From contig NC_045142.1 in NCBI RefSeq assembly GCF_008831285.2, positions 11,980,716 to 12,044,715 on the forward strand: DNA of 64,000 nt, written 5' to 3'. This document shows positions 45,591 to 57,309 of this stretch, one piece after another (position 1 is the stretch's first letter; the number at the start of each line of letters is the position of its first letter). The notes beneath the pieces were generated by a model that was not told the DNA's origin, searched no databases, and was given only the letters and a program-made list of their open reading frames with translations. The stretch is from Nymphaea colorata. Its lineage: Eukaryota > Streptophyta > Magnoliopsida > Nymphaeales > Nymphaeaceae. The translations under genes were made by a program, and so were the position numbers.

Positions 45591-48030
45591 TATGTTTCAT
45601 GAACTATATAATATAATGTATATACCACATATTTTCATTATCGCTAGTCTGAGGACCAGCAAAGGTTGAGCAACTCTATAAAATTCTTCTCGACAATGAA
45701 CAGCCCAATCTCCAATTGACTGAATTGATTTCCATTGACAAGGGCAAGGAATGTCAAAAATATTATTGCAATATAATTTGGAGACAAGACATTTTACTAA
45801 CTTTCATTGTTATGATATGGTTTCATAACGTGTCTCATATCTAAAGTTGGAGAGAAGTCACACCCTCCCACTAACCACTATAAATACCCTTTAGTGGTGG
45901 GGGTTTTCTAAAGCAGAAATTCCAACGCAATTTTGCATAGAAGTTGGGGAATCGCCAGCAAGTGCTACAAAAATTAAACCTTAGTGGAAACGACCTTTGA
46001 CCAAAAATTTTTTGCAGACTCATAGAGTTTGTGTTAGAACTTGACCTCAAGCAACAATGGTGATCAATCAAGATAACTAACAAAGGCTCAAGTGAGTCGA
46101 GTTGGGGTCATGATCTGGGTCAGCTCTGTAAGAGTCTGCGTCTCAGGTATATCTTTTTTCCTTTCTTGTCTTTTTAGTTTTTTGCTTTATTTTTTGTTTT
46201 CTTTTAGTAGCATATTTAGGTAAATTTATGCTTTCTTAGTAGCATGTTTTAGGCAATTTTCTATTTTCTTGACATTCTTAGAATACTGTCCTTGTTTCTT
46301 TCTTAAGCATATCTTAGTATAGTTTATTTCTAGCTTTCCTAATTAGAATTTAATTTCTTGTAATTTATATAGTTTTCTTTCTTATAATGTTTATATTTAT
46401 GCAGGCATCTGCATTTGATTTTACATGAGCATTATAATATCACAAGTTCATGTAGATACTAAGACTTGATATGATCAATATTACGCCGAGTGACAATAGT
46501 CGTAGCATGTGAAACTCCAAGCTCATTTTGTGCTCAGTTTGAGCTAACCCACTCGAATCAAAGAGAAATGGTGACTAGACATTCCAAAATGGAGGAAATA
46601 ATCTGTCATTTTCTAGAAATGACTGCTCTAACACTGGAATTTGGACTTGAAAACTAGAAACAAAGCTACCTCACGTTTCTCATTTGATCAACAAGTCTTG
46701 GAGGTCCATCGTTGCCGAGCAAAATTTAATTGACAAGCAGGGAAGTGAGATTTATTATCTATTTTTGTGCTACACTTTAATTCTTAATGAGGGAAGATGT
46801 CATCTTATATGTTGTAACATTTAGAGGTGTTCGGCGTAAGAGATACTCTATGATTGTCGCATGAATCTGCCCCAAAGATTGAACCAGACTCATCGAACGT
46901 TAGTTCTAGTGTTTCATGAATATATAATCTTTGTCCACATTCATAAAACACTTACTTAGTGTCCTTGCTGCCAAGCAACCCCTTAAGAAGTCGACTGGAT
47001 TCTCACAAAAATTTGTAGGAGGTCCTTGGGATTCTCATATCCATTAGAGGGAAGCTTTTAGGTGTCGAAGTCCAGGTGGGCAAACTTGTACACTGTCCAG
47101 TTTTTACCTTCTATCAGTGAATTAGTCCATAAGACATGGGGATTTGGGCTCATACTACTAACTTCTACAAGTATGACATGCCAAAATTGAGAGCTTAGAA
47201 TGACTTCACATTATGAGCAAGTTTAGGCAAAAAATATAAATAGATTTCACCTAAGTTGAGAATAAGAAATGTTCTTGTGCAAGTCTCTCTGTGCAGAAAG
47301 TAACTGAGGATACCCTAGATTTTACCTAATTAAGCAGGCTTAGAGTCATCAAATATGTCAATAATTCCATGGACAGAAATTCGTCGGGTTTCGTACATGT
47401 ATATGTTTGCTACGCAGGTGGGATAGACATCAGAGCTAAGTTAAGTAGGAAACTTTGCACTTGAAATGTTCATAGATGTGGCACAAAGATGAGACAAAAT
47501 GGGCTCAGAGACAACAATTCCTTGATCAAACATGCATATATATGCACATGGTGACTTAGGGACAAGTTAAAATGAAAGTTCAAGATCCTGCTTCAACTAG
47601 AGGCTTCTTCCAAAGGAAGTTTTCTCTAAATTCGTTTGGATAGTTATGGGGACATAAGGAATATTGGCGTATTAGAACGGAGTCCTAGCTGTGGCATATT
47701 ATAATAGGTAACACTTTCCAGTATGATCAGATTAGCAACTATGCAAACAATATCGCAAATATAAGATATTGGCTCATGATGCCAAAGACGGGATCTGATT
47801 CGAGAAAACCCATTTTATGGAGACTGTGTTGCCATTTGGGTAATAAGGTATGGACCATTTCGAAAGAACCTTAGACAAAGGGAAATATAAAATTAAAGAC
47901 GTGCAATTTTATATCTAATTCGGATTTTATAAGCTGATTCTGAACATGTTCTTACATGAATGAAGCATGCATGTGGCTCCTTGACCTTCGCATATGACTT
48001 CTCCATAACAAGGGGTACAAATGGATATAT
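45591..48030. other. Intergenic DNA, probably old retroelement, no domain readable
   Basis: AT-rich with many stops. I tried both strands of 46500-47960 and could not read a convincing gag, protease or polymerase motif. Confidence 0.35.
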
Positions 48031-48190
48031 ATATTTTTTAGAGGTTTTTCTTTATGTTGATTAGTAATAAATGCCTGAACAGATGCTGCCTTCCCTAAGA
48101 TGGAGCATTTTTTTTAGAGACAGGATTTTCTGTACGTTGATTAGTAATAAATACCTGGGCAGATGCCGTCTTACCTCAATAAAAGCGTTC
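48031..48190. repeat. Tandem duplication, 80-bp unit
   Basis: GTTGATTAGTAATAAAT occurs at 48056 and 48136. Both are preceded by TTTTTAGAG and followed by CCTG-ACAGATGC-GTCTT-CCT-like text. The copies differ at several positions. Confidence 0.7.
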
Positions 48191-48221
48191 CCCTTGTTTA
48201 ATCCTAGCAGCAGTTGTTCAA

Positions 48222-48226
<5 letters not shown>

Positions 48227-48307
<81 letters not shown>

Positions 48308-48414
48308 TTTTTGTATATATATATGTGTGTGTGTGTATGTGTGTGTGTAGCTCTCTCTCTCCCTCTGTGTTTTTGTATATATATATGTGTGTGTGTGTGT
48401 ATGTGTGTGTGTAG
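48227..48414. repeat. Compound (CT)n(TG)n(TA)n microsatellite with internal duplication
   Basis: About 64 bases of CT, then TG. The block TGTGTTTTTGTATATATATATG with its following TG runs and GTAGCT then appears twice in tandem (about 48300-48353 and 48366-48416), separated by a short CT run. Confidence 0.9.
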
Positions 48415-48430
48415 CTTAATGGCATACTGC

Positions 48431-49456
48431 AAGCGGAATAAGGTTCAATTTTTTCACGTCATTTCTCGTGCAAGACGAAAGTAAACATGCATCTACCAAT
48501 GAACAGAAGAACAGGTAACAATAAAGAGTCAAGATGTGATTGTGTGGGCTTATAATTGGGGCTAGTCCAATTATATGGACTACATTTCGTTCAAGCAGCA
48601 ACTATTATAAACTGAGAATAGAATTGCTTTTACTGCTGCTTCCAAGCAGAAGTTACAAATACATAAACTTCTAAAATGAGAGATATGTTGAAGGAGCTTT
48701 TGGTGGTGAATTGGAGAAGGTTCTGCTCTGTGCGTCAAGCAATTCATGAGAAGTGGACGATGTATGATGTTCGAGGCAATACTTTGAATCAAAGCCCTTA
48801 GACCTGCCCGGAAATTGATATCCAGATCCAATCCAGTCAATGGGCATTGCTCTTCTACAATTTTTTCCTGGATCCAAAATCTTGATTGAACCCGTAATCT
48901 GACAACTTGTAGTGCAGAGAAATTTCCATGTGGAGTGTATTTTCGGGTCTGGATTGGATGGGTTGTCCTTTATTCATGTCTGGAGTCGTGGCTGCCATGT
49001 ATCTCAATTGCATTTGCAGGGACACCCGCATTCGATGAACTGAAAATAATATATTTTTTATGCAGAAGTGAAAAGGTTTTTGAATTTGAAATGACATTAC
49101 CAACAATCATAGTACGCCACTTCATGCAATTAATAATTGGCAAACACCAGTTTACAGGGAAAGGAAGAAGAAAGATTAACCTGGTACTTTAATTTTGGAG
49201 TAGTTATCTCTGAAACGAATATTAAGAAAGAAAATGAAATAATGAGGATCATTAATGCGGAAATTGTGACGGAAAGATCATGCACCAAACAAAGAATTTA
49301 CTCGTCAGCGAGGGAATTCGAAACAGGACCTTTGGATTCCGGTGCGTTTAGTTTCGGAAAAGGAAAAAAAAAAAGTGAGTGGCTGCCCACGAACTCAGCT
49401 GGTCAACAAACGCTTCCCAGTTAACAAACCAACACCCAAATGTGTGTAGCGCACCA
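48431..49456. other. Intergenic DNA, nothing recognised
   Basis: Unique-looking sequence upstream of the EXO70 gene. Open frames near 48580-49420 exist on both strands without domain content. The distal EXO70 promoter may lie here. Confidence 0.4.
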
Positions 49457-49604
49457 CTCTCTCTCTCTCTCTCTCTCTCTACGCCGGTGGTAGGTGCCCC
49501 TTCCTTTAGACCGTTTCAATTCCCTTCCTTCTCCCTCCTTAAATCTCTCTCCACCAATTTCTGATCACTATTCGTTCTCCCCATCACCACCATTTTGCCA
49601 TTTC

Positions 49605-49640
<36 letters not shown>

Positions 49641-49764
49641 TCTCTGTCTCTCTCTCACATGGCCGTCGTTCTTCCTTTGTCTTGTTTGCTCACGTAGCCA
49701 TAGGGACTGAGAGAAGAAGGAATCATCGACGTTGTGGAGAGAACCGACACCATAGCTGCGCTGC
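49457..49764 (+). promoter_or_regulatory. CT-rich leader and proximal promoter of EXO70
   Basis: Two CT microsatellites (about 49457-49480 and 49607-49638) and generally pyrimidine-rich text stand just before the EXO70 start. Such stretches are common in plant 5' UTRs and core promoters. No clear TATA box is seen. One upstream ATG (49660) opens a short frame that stops at 49697, before the gene. Confidence 0.5.
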
Positions 49765-51792
49765 ATGGACGCGTCGGAGAAATCCCACCTGATGGCTCCC
49801 GGCGACGAGCATGACCACCACGATGACAAAACTCAATCCCCTTCGACTCCATCCTCGAGAATCCGCTCTCTCTCCCTCAAAGGCGATGCCGTGGAGCCCC
49901 AAGTCGATAACAGCCACGACCATAATGACGAAGAGCCTGCAGGCGGCGATGGCGAAACCGACGGCGACGGAAATGATCATTCAAATGAAGATGAGCCTCT
50001 CGAACTCACTTCTGAGAAGCTCGACGCTTTCTTGTCCGGCCTTCCCTCCGCAGAGAACCCCGAGATCCCACCGTGCGTCGAGCGGTTCCTCGATGGCCTC
50101 GCCGAAAAGATAAGGAGGCACGAGTCCGGCGCGGAGAAGGTCGATTGGCGCCATGATCCCGGCCACTTCCCCGCGTTCATTGCACGACTAAACCGCCTGG
50201 TTCAGGCCCTCTCCTCCCTCGAGGAAAGCCCTCCTCCAATAGCGAATAAAGCCGGCGTCCTTCTCCATCAAGCCATGTCATGTCTAGAAGATGAGTTCCG
50301 ACTGTTCCTTGAAGAACCGCTCCGTTCCGGCCACGGGGAGCACGAATCCGCCGCCTTGGGGAGGACGAAATCGTTGGCCGCCACCCCTGACGATCGCTGC
50401 TCCATCGCCGGACCGCCACAGTCGCCCAACGCCCCCGACTCGGCTCCCGCCGAGCCGTATACGCCAGAGAAGGTGGCGATACTCGCCGAGATATCGAAGG
50501 TCATGATCGTCTCGGGGTACGATACGGAGTGTTGTCTCGCCTACAGCACCGCCCGCAAGACTTCTCTGGACGCATCCTTCTCGGAATTGTTGGGCTCCGA
50601 GCGTCTCACTATCGAGGACGTGCACAAGATGCACTGGGACGCCCTCGAATCGGAGATCGCCAAATGGATGAAGGGCTTCCGCCATTGCCTCAGCTTCCAC
50701 CTCGCCGGAGAGCGCCGGCTCTGCTGCTCGATCTTTCTCGAGTCGTCGCAGCTCTCCGGCCCCGTCTTCGCCGACCTTGCCCGCGGCCCGGTGATCCGCC
50801 TCCTCAACTTCGCCGAGGCCGTCGCCATGACCCGCCGGTCCACCGAGCGCCTCTTCAAGTTCCTGGACATGTACGAGGCCTTCCGCGACTCCAGGCAGCT
50901 TACCGACGAGCTCTTTGCCGGCGAGGCCTGCGCGGAGATCCGATTCGAGATAGACTCGGCAAGAACGCAGCTCGGCGAGGCAGCCATCGGCGCCTTCTCC
51001 GACTTGGAGAATTCCATCAAGGGAGACTCGGCTAAAACGCCGGTACCAGGCGGAGCGGTTCACCCGCTGACCCGGTATGTCATGAATTACCTGAAGCTGG
51101 CCTGCGAGTATAAGGAGACATTGCGGCAGGTGTTCGAAACGTACCGGCCGAAGCGGGACGGAGGGGCCGGAGGAGATGACTCGAGATCGTCCCTGTCAGT
51201 GCAGGTGGTCGGAATCATGGACCTATTAGACCACAACCTAGAGACAAAATCCAAGCTCTACAAGGATCCATCTCTGAGCTACATATTCTTGATGAACAAT
51301 GGAAGGTACATAGTGCAGAAGGTGAAGGGTTCGGAGATCTACAGCCTGCTGGGAGATGACTGGTACAGGAAGAGATCCTCCGATCTCCGGCAGTACCACA
51401 AGAACTACCAGAGGGAGACGTGGGGCAAGGTGTTGGCGTGCTTTAGGGATGAAGGGTTGCACAGCGGTGGCGGCGGTAGAAGTGGCGGTGGAAGTGTTTC
51501 GAAGCCGGTGCTCAAGGAGAGGTTCAAAATGTTCAACGCCATGTTTGAGGAGATACACAAGAATCAGTCGTCGTGGATCGTCAGCGACGAGCAGCTGCAG
51601 TCGGAGCTTAGAGTGTCCATATCGGCGGTGATAATTCCGGCGTACAGGTCGTTCCTGGGGAGGTTCAGTCAGTACTTCGACCCCGGGAGGCAGACTGACA
51701 AGTACATCAAGTATGGGCCAGAGGATATGGAAACATTCATTGATGAGCTCTTTGAAGGGACGCCGGCGTCCATGATCAAGAGGAAGGCTTGA
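49765..51792 (+). CDS. Exocyst subunit EXO70, probably EXO70C-like
   Basis: Intronless gene for 675 residues, close to the usual EXO70 length. The exocyst tethers secretory vesicles to the plasma membrane, and EXO70 binds phosphoinositides there. An acidic, His/Asp-rich N-terminus (about 1-90) precedes a helical region (about 95-190, with VERFLDGLAEKI). A variable Pro/Ser linker (about 195-235) leads to the EXO70 domain (about 240-660). Family blocks there include VMIVSGYDTECCLAYS, LLNFAEAVAMTRRSTERLFKFL and VHPLTRYVMNYL. IFLMNNGRYIVQKVKGSE, LLGDDWYRK and the C-terminal YIKYGPEDMETFIDELFEG follow. A Gly-rich insert (about 569-577) interrupts the domain. The missing introns exclude the EXO70A type. 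The acidic head and the FLDGLAEKI region point to EXO70C, but B or other classes cannot be excluded without a tree. The start ATG is the first in frame. G/C is strongly favoured at third positions. Confidence 0.92.
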   Translation: MDASEKSHLMAPGDEHDHHDDKTQSPSTPSSRIRSLSLKGDAVEPQVDNSHDHNDEEPAGGDGETDGDGNDHSNEDEPLELTSEKLDAFLSGLPSAENPEIPPCVERFLDGLAEKIRRHESGAEKVDWRHDPGHFPAFIARLNRLVQALSSLEESPPPIANKAGVLLHQAMSCLEDEFRLFLEEPLRSGHGEHESAALGRTKSLAATPDDRCSIAGPPQSPNAPDSAPAEPYTPEKVAILAEISKVMIVSGYDTECCLAYSTARKTSLDASFSELLGSERLTIEDVHKMHWDALESEIAKWMKGFRHCLSFHLAGERRLCCSIFLESSQLSGPVFADLARGPVIRLLNFAEAVAMTRRSTERLFKFLDMYEAFRDSRQLTDELFAGEACAEIRFEIDSARTQLGEAAIGAFSDLENSIKGDSAKTPVPGGAVHPLTRYVMNYLKLACEYKETLRQVFETYRPKRDGGAGGDDSRSSLSVQVVGIMDLLDHNLETKSKLYKDPSLSYIFLMNNGRYIVQKVKGSEIYSLLGDDWYRKRSSDLRQYHKNYQRETWGKVLACFRDEGLHSGGGGRSGGGSVSKPVLKERFKMFNAMFEEIHKNQSSWIVSDEQLQSELRVSISAVIIPAYRSFLGRFSQYFDPGRQTDKYIKYGPEDMETFIDELFEGTPASMIKRKA

Positions 51793-52769
51793 CGGTGATG
51801 ATGACGATGATGATGTTCTCAAGGTTCAGCCATGGGGTTGGTGCTGAAGAGAGAAAGAGTTTTTTTCTTCAAGAAACTTTTTTCCAGGGATATAATTTTT
51901 GTTTCTGTGATATGTAAGTAAAATATTTTGTATTTGTAGTTTTGTATGATTTAATTCATTCTTTGTTTACTTCCAAATCTCCTTCGTCGTTACTGCAACT
52001 TCTGCATCACCATTATTTCGCTGTCGACTGGCCGATCTTGTCGCCGGCAGCCTCTAAAAAAATCACAAAAAGAAAAACAATGGAAGACGGGAGAATGAAA
52101 GGGCACTCTGCATGGTTTTGGACTTTTCTTTCTTTTTCCTTTCAGCGCCGCAGCAGAATTTCAAGGATGGAAACCCATCGTCGTTGCCGATGAGAGAACA
52201 AAGTTTCGAAGAAGAGGACAATGCTTGTCCGGTATGGTTTTGAGGGTTTTGCTGGAGGGTTACAAGGGCGACAAATAACGGAAGGGCAAACTTCTGGTTT
52301 CCTCCGGAGGGGGATGATCGATAAAAACTATGAGATGTAATATGAAGGAACGAGACTCACCGGAATGAGGCAGATGGAACGTCGCAATTGAAAGATCAAT
52401 CGGCAACTCACCGAAGGACTCTCCACCATACCGGAATACGGCAGACGGACGCTGGGATTTCGCCTGAAGAATCAAACGGAAGAGTTGAAGTGGGAAAAAT
52501 GGTGAGCGCGAAACACAGTATCGCTTGTCGCCGGAAAGCGAAACACTCCATCGCCGGTCGCCGGAGCACGAAACACGTGACTAAGCTTTACATGTAACTA
52601 TGTAGGTTAGTGCACAATGCCTTCTTGACAAGATCAAAGAGCTCAGTGCACTTTACTCTGGGGTTGTCCACACTTAAGATAGCATGTAATAACTGAAACA
52701 CATGTTGCCAAAATGCATGTATTATGGAACATCATGTTCTTCTAGAAAACAAGTTGTTTTGTAAATCAG
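51793..52769. other. 3' flank of EXO70 and intergenic DNA
   Basis: Non-coding after the TGA at 51790-51792; the 3' UTR probably covers the first few hundred bases. A repeated phrase built on CGAAACAC and TCGCCGG (about 52510-52580) forms small imperfect direct repeats. No further gene is seen. Confidence 0.5.
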
Positions 52770-55700
52770 ATCTTCGGAGGCAACCAACGTGGGTTAGGGC
52801 CTCGGGGGAAAGCTAGGGTTTTTGCGTTTCCACCGTTTCACCCCATGGCCGCCAGCCGTCTGGCGGCTGTCCCTCCTCCTCCGGGTTGCCCGGAAGATGG
52901 GGGACGAGATTCAATTCCCCTGCTACCTGAAGAGAATGTACTTGGGCCTCCACCCCTTCTCATGAGCCTTGGACAGGCAAGCAGAGTCCTGCTCCATTAA
53001 GAGAGGTGACCATGGAAGACGGCGAGTTGGATGATCCAATGGCTTTGAAGTCTAAGACTTATTATGGCCTTTGCATTGGGATGAAGAGAAACTGGCGCTC
53101 ATCCTAAATGGCTTGGTCATCTCCCCCACCTTGGGGAGTTCTTGTTAAACGCTGTTACCAACCATCGGGGCCCAACTCTTGAGAGGAGATTGACGAGGTG
53201 TCTCTGGATGATCCGCTGATCCGCTTTACCTAGGCCCTCAATTGAAGGGAGACGCTGCTTTCTACCAATTTAGGTTTGCTGTCATCAGCATTTTTTATGG
53301 AGGAGGTTCCAAAGTGAATATGAAATATAGTTTCGTCTTCAAGAGCTTGAGACAACAGGAGAGAGAAGTTTGCAACCCGTGCTTCTATGTTCTATGCAAA
53401 GGGTCAGCATTGACCCATTCACTCGCTCATTGGATTGCATGGGCTACTTCTATGTTATTTGCAAAGGGTCAGCATTGACCCATTCACTCACTCACTGGAT
53501 TGCATGGGCTACGCTCGGATGTGCATTGAGGTTCCTCTCTACTTCTCCCCCACCAGAAATTTCCTTGCACATAATTAATGGGATTTCATCTGGGTTGAGA
53601 TTGGTTATGAAAATATGATTAGGTGCTACCGCAATTTTGGATCACTTTCACACTTGGATGCTCAACACAAGATGTTGAGAAGAAAGTTGAGAATTGCATT
53701 CTGAATGGTTGGACTCAAGTAAGAATAGAAAAGAAATTTGCTAAACTGAAATGCCTTGGTGCTATGCAGGAGGCCCCTAAGCAAGCTTAGGAAAGTAATA
53801 GGTTCAATGTGCTCCAAAGAAACATGCAGAGGGGGAAAGCCCCCCTTCCTCTTAAGCTGCTCCATAGGAACAAGTGGTTACCAAATTGGAGAAAACCAAT
53901 CTCATGGCAGCTTGGATTGCAAGAGAGGGATAGGGTACATGAGCTAGCTCCAATAAAAGGCGCCACCCGCTTCACCTTCCCCAGCCAGCCTTGACTGAGA
54001 TAAACCACCCTACACCCTCTAACGACCTGCACACTCCTAAGATTACTGCTCACAAATCCCATTCAAGATTTTTAGCTAAAATCACAGGGAGCTCAAAGCG
54101 TGCTGGCTCAGGGAACACTCTCTCATCTCCCTCCCTCAAGAAGCATGTGAAAAAGTCCTCCTCCTCCTATGGGGAGAACCTTGACTCCTAGATGACCCTC
54201 GCCTTTCAGGCACCCCCCTCATGGCCAATTGACCGAGGCGACACCCGGATCCCTCTTCCATATATATCTTTTCCCCCCCTTGCCTTTGGTGAAAAGCAAA
54301 TAGGTGCATAGCAAGATTTTGTCTACTCTCCCCAGCCAAGACCTCATTATGGAGATCGATCCTGGTGATTCAAGTGCGAGTAGGAGGTCTGTCCTTCCTC
54401 TTGAGAAGGTGGAAACCGAAACTCCCCTGGCTGATTTCTATCTGCCTTGCTTATTGAAGGTACTGCCCTACCACCCCCTCCCTCCCTTCTTATGAAGACC
54501 TTGAATTGGAATATCAGAGGGCTGGTCCGAAAGGAAGCCCAATGTGTGGTTTATAACTCCTTACAAGGAGCAAAATCCTGATGTAGTGTTCTTATTAGAT
54601 TCCATGTTTTCTAGTCATCACATTGCTACTTTTTTTAATATGCATAGCAAGTATAATTTTGTATCCAACTACGACTAGATGGATGGTCAGGCTCGTGTAA
54701 TTGTGAGATAGAATCCCATAACCATCCAAGTTGTAGACATTATTCTTTGCAGGGATTGGATCAGTTTAATTGTCATGGAGCGTAATGTTTCCCCAACTTT
54801 TGCTAGCTTCGGGGTTTACCTCCAACCCAACCGACTCTCCCATCATGCTGCTCTCCATACCCTCAACAACTCTATGAGAACTTTGGTCCTCCCTACTGCC
54901 GTGCTTGGAGACTTTAATGTAGTTAGGAATAGCAATGACAAAAATGGTCAAGCCTCTAATTCCTCCTCTCAACAACCTCAGCATTGTTGAGAACCCCCAA
55001 AGGCATTTCACTAGAGCAATAATAGAAAAGATTTGGTTATGATCTTGTGCAAATTGGACTGAGCCAAGGTTAATGGTGCTTCAGGTTGGTGAGCAAAATA
55101 GTCTTAAAATCTTACCACAGTGTGCTTTAGACCGCAATGCTCTGGTTATCTGATCTGTTAAAGCCTCTTGCAAGAAACCTATAAGAGGCCAATTTAAGTT
55201 CCTTAAGAATTGAAATTTGAGAGGAGAATGTGAGGAAGACACTAGAAAAGGTTGGAGCTATCAAAGATTTGGGTGCACTTTGATCTGTGTTCTGGGCAAG
55301 CTTGATGTTACTAGCAGTAAACTATTGGTTTGGAATCGTTTGCATTATGGCAATATCTCCCCAAGAAGGATTCTCTTCAAAAAGAGCTAGTCATTGTTCA
55401 AGCCAAAATGAATAGTAGGGGCTTATCCCTCTCTGACCTCGAGTATTGCATCAGATTGGAGTTGCAAGCTACATTAAAGGAAGAAGAGCTACTCTGGGTC
55501 CAAAAAGCTAGAACTGATTGGTTGAGGAATGACGACAGAAACACTAAATTCTATCAACAGGCTGCCTCCGAGAGGAAATCTAGGCAATCATTATTTGTTA
55601 TATCATTGAAGAACCTTACTATTGAGGCTCAGGACCATATTAAGGAAGAATGTAACAAATTCTTTAAAGCGCTATTTTGTGAGGATGCTGCCACCAGCTT

Positions 55701-56960
55701 TATGTTTACTCATTTAAGCCCTAGTCCCATTATATTTAGGGAGGAAAATCTAGAGCTCTTAGCTCCTATCTCAGATTTGGAAATCAAGCACTAGGACATG
55801 ACGGCTTCTCGCCTTTTTTTCCAATGCTATTGGCACATTGTTGGTGACGATATCACCAGAGCTGTTAAGGGCTTCTTTGAAATAGGACGCCTCATCAAGA
55901 AGATAAATAGGTCCATTCTAGTGCTTATCCCAAAGCATCAAGGTACTTGCTCACCACAAGACTCAGACCGATTGCACTATGTATCACCAAAGTCATGTGC
56001 TTCCATATGGGACCTATTCTAGCTACAATTATCACATATTCTTAGGGAGCCTTCACCAAAGGCTGGAAATTGCATGATTAGGTTGCTATGGTTCACGAGG
56101 TTGTAAATTCCTTGTTTGACCACTATGCCCTGTCAGCGTGTTGTCAATTGGATTTATCGAAGGCCTATGATCGAGTGAACTAGAATTTTCTTAGAAATTC
56201 CCTACTTTCGCTAGGCTTTCTTGATACATGGATCGTACGCATTATAGCCTGCCTCTCCACAGCCTCGATTGCAATCTCAATCAATGGTGTTGTGGATCAA
56301 TACTTTGATGGCTCTCGTAGAAATCAAAAGTATTATGGGAGATTTCAAGATCAAACCTGATATGAGAATTAATGATTTTAAATCGAGAATGGTAATTTTC
56401 AACTCCCATGAAAACTTGAGCAACTTGGTTGTGGCCTCCACGGGTTGGCCCCTTTCCTCCCTCTCCTTAATACATGGGACCCCTCATCTTTGTGGGAGAA
56501 CTTAGTCTTGACCTCTGCCAACCCCTTGTCCTTAAAGTTCAAAGAAAACTGGCGGCGTAGAAGGCCTCGCTACTCTTCTATGCAGGCAAATTATGTCTAC
56601 ATCAATCTTCCTTTATACCTCTAATATTTTTCTAGTGTTCTCCTTCAAATTTTCGAAAAAAATTATTCAGGTACTCGAGTCTCTTGCAGCTAATTTTTTA
56701 TAGGGCTCTAACCTAGGATGCCGCAAACATCACTTAGTTGCATGGAATAAGCTTTGTTGACCTAAAGGGGAGGGGGTGTAGGCTTGAGAAGCATTACAAA
56801 CCTACACAAAGCCTGCTTAGGGAATCTTGCTTTGCAGATTGGTCATACAACATCTTCTTGGGCATCCCTTGTCTCGAAGAAATATTTCATGAACCACACT
56901 CTCGACGCGAAAGGGTAAGGCTAAAGACTCATAGCTTTGAAAAGGAATAGAATGGGGTTG
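52770..56960 (+). mobile_element. LINE (L1 clade), decayed and internally deleted
   Basis: Domains run in L1 order on the plus strand. A GC-rich 5' part with an ATG at 52844 (MAASRLAAVPPPPGCPEDGG) could start ORF1. ORF1-like text follows to about 54490. The endonuclease starts with LNWNIRGLVRKEA at about 54500 and shows LGDFNVVRNSNDKNG near 54906. The long open piece 55330-55794 carries EEELLWVQKARTDWLRNDD and KFYQQAASERKS, the segment before RT in plant L1s. Then come FFQCYWHIVGDDI and INRSILVLIPK (55810-55935). RT motif A reads QLDLSKAYDRVN at about 56150-56180. The reading then jumps to thumb-like text with VAWNKLC-PKGEGV (about 56735-56780), so most of the palm, including the F-A-D-D block, is missing. 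Many stops occur. No poly-A tail is evident. Confidence 0.85.
53382..53512. repeat. Tandem duplication, 65-bp unit, inside the LINE
   Basis: CTTCTATGTT followed by GCAAAGGGTCAGCATTGACC and TGGATTGCATGGGCTA is repeated at 53382-53446 and 53447-53512 with only a few differences. It arose within ORF1 of the LINE after its insertion or in its source copy. Confidence 0.85.
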
Positions 56961-57139
56961 AGACACCATTAAAAAAGAGGTCAGATAGTCTGTGGGTATT
57001 GACATGATTATACCAGAATGATGTTTGTCTCTAATAGATACACTTGTGTACAATGACATAAACACCATTAGACAAACTAGCTAATTGTATCACTAGTATA
57101 AAGTTGTATGTGCATAACCAAATCTATACCAACGATGAT

Positions 57140-57300
57140 CAGGGGTAAAGCCAGCAATTGTTTGTACTATAGTTTTAAAATTTTAACAAGGGCCGAAATA
57201 GAAATTCTCAAATTTTTTATGTACATGAAACTAATTTTTGAAATTTACATATAGAATATTTTTAAATCTAAAGTGGGGCCAAGGCCCCTGCACCTTCTCC
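57140..57300 (+). repeat. Dispersed AT-rich repeat, GGGGCCAAGGCCCC end
   Basis: Reads AGGGGTAAAGCCAGCAATT, then TTTTAAAATTTTAACAAGGG, GAAATTTACATATAG and AAGTGGGGCCAAGGCCCCTG. It parallels the minus strand of 15990-16155 (same order of words), so both are copies of one family. A further end-type motif GGGGCAGAGCCAAGAATT lies at 57474. Confidence 0.5.
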
Positions 57301-57309
57301 TCCCTCCCC

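Noticed and set aside
46500..47960. Possible Ty3/Gypsy polyprotein
   Set aside because: No protease, reverse transcriptase or integrase motif could be read on either strand.
48061..48484. Open frames made of Thr/His or Ser/Leu repeats
   Set aside because: They are translations of dinucleotide microsatellites.
50284..51063. Long minus-strand open frame of about 259 codons
   Set aside because: It is antisense to the GC-rich EXO70 coding region, where long antisense frames arise from third-position bias.
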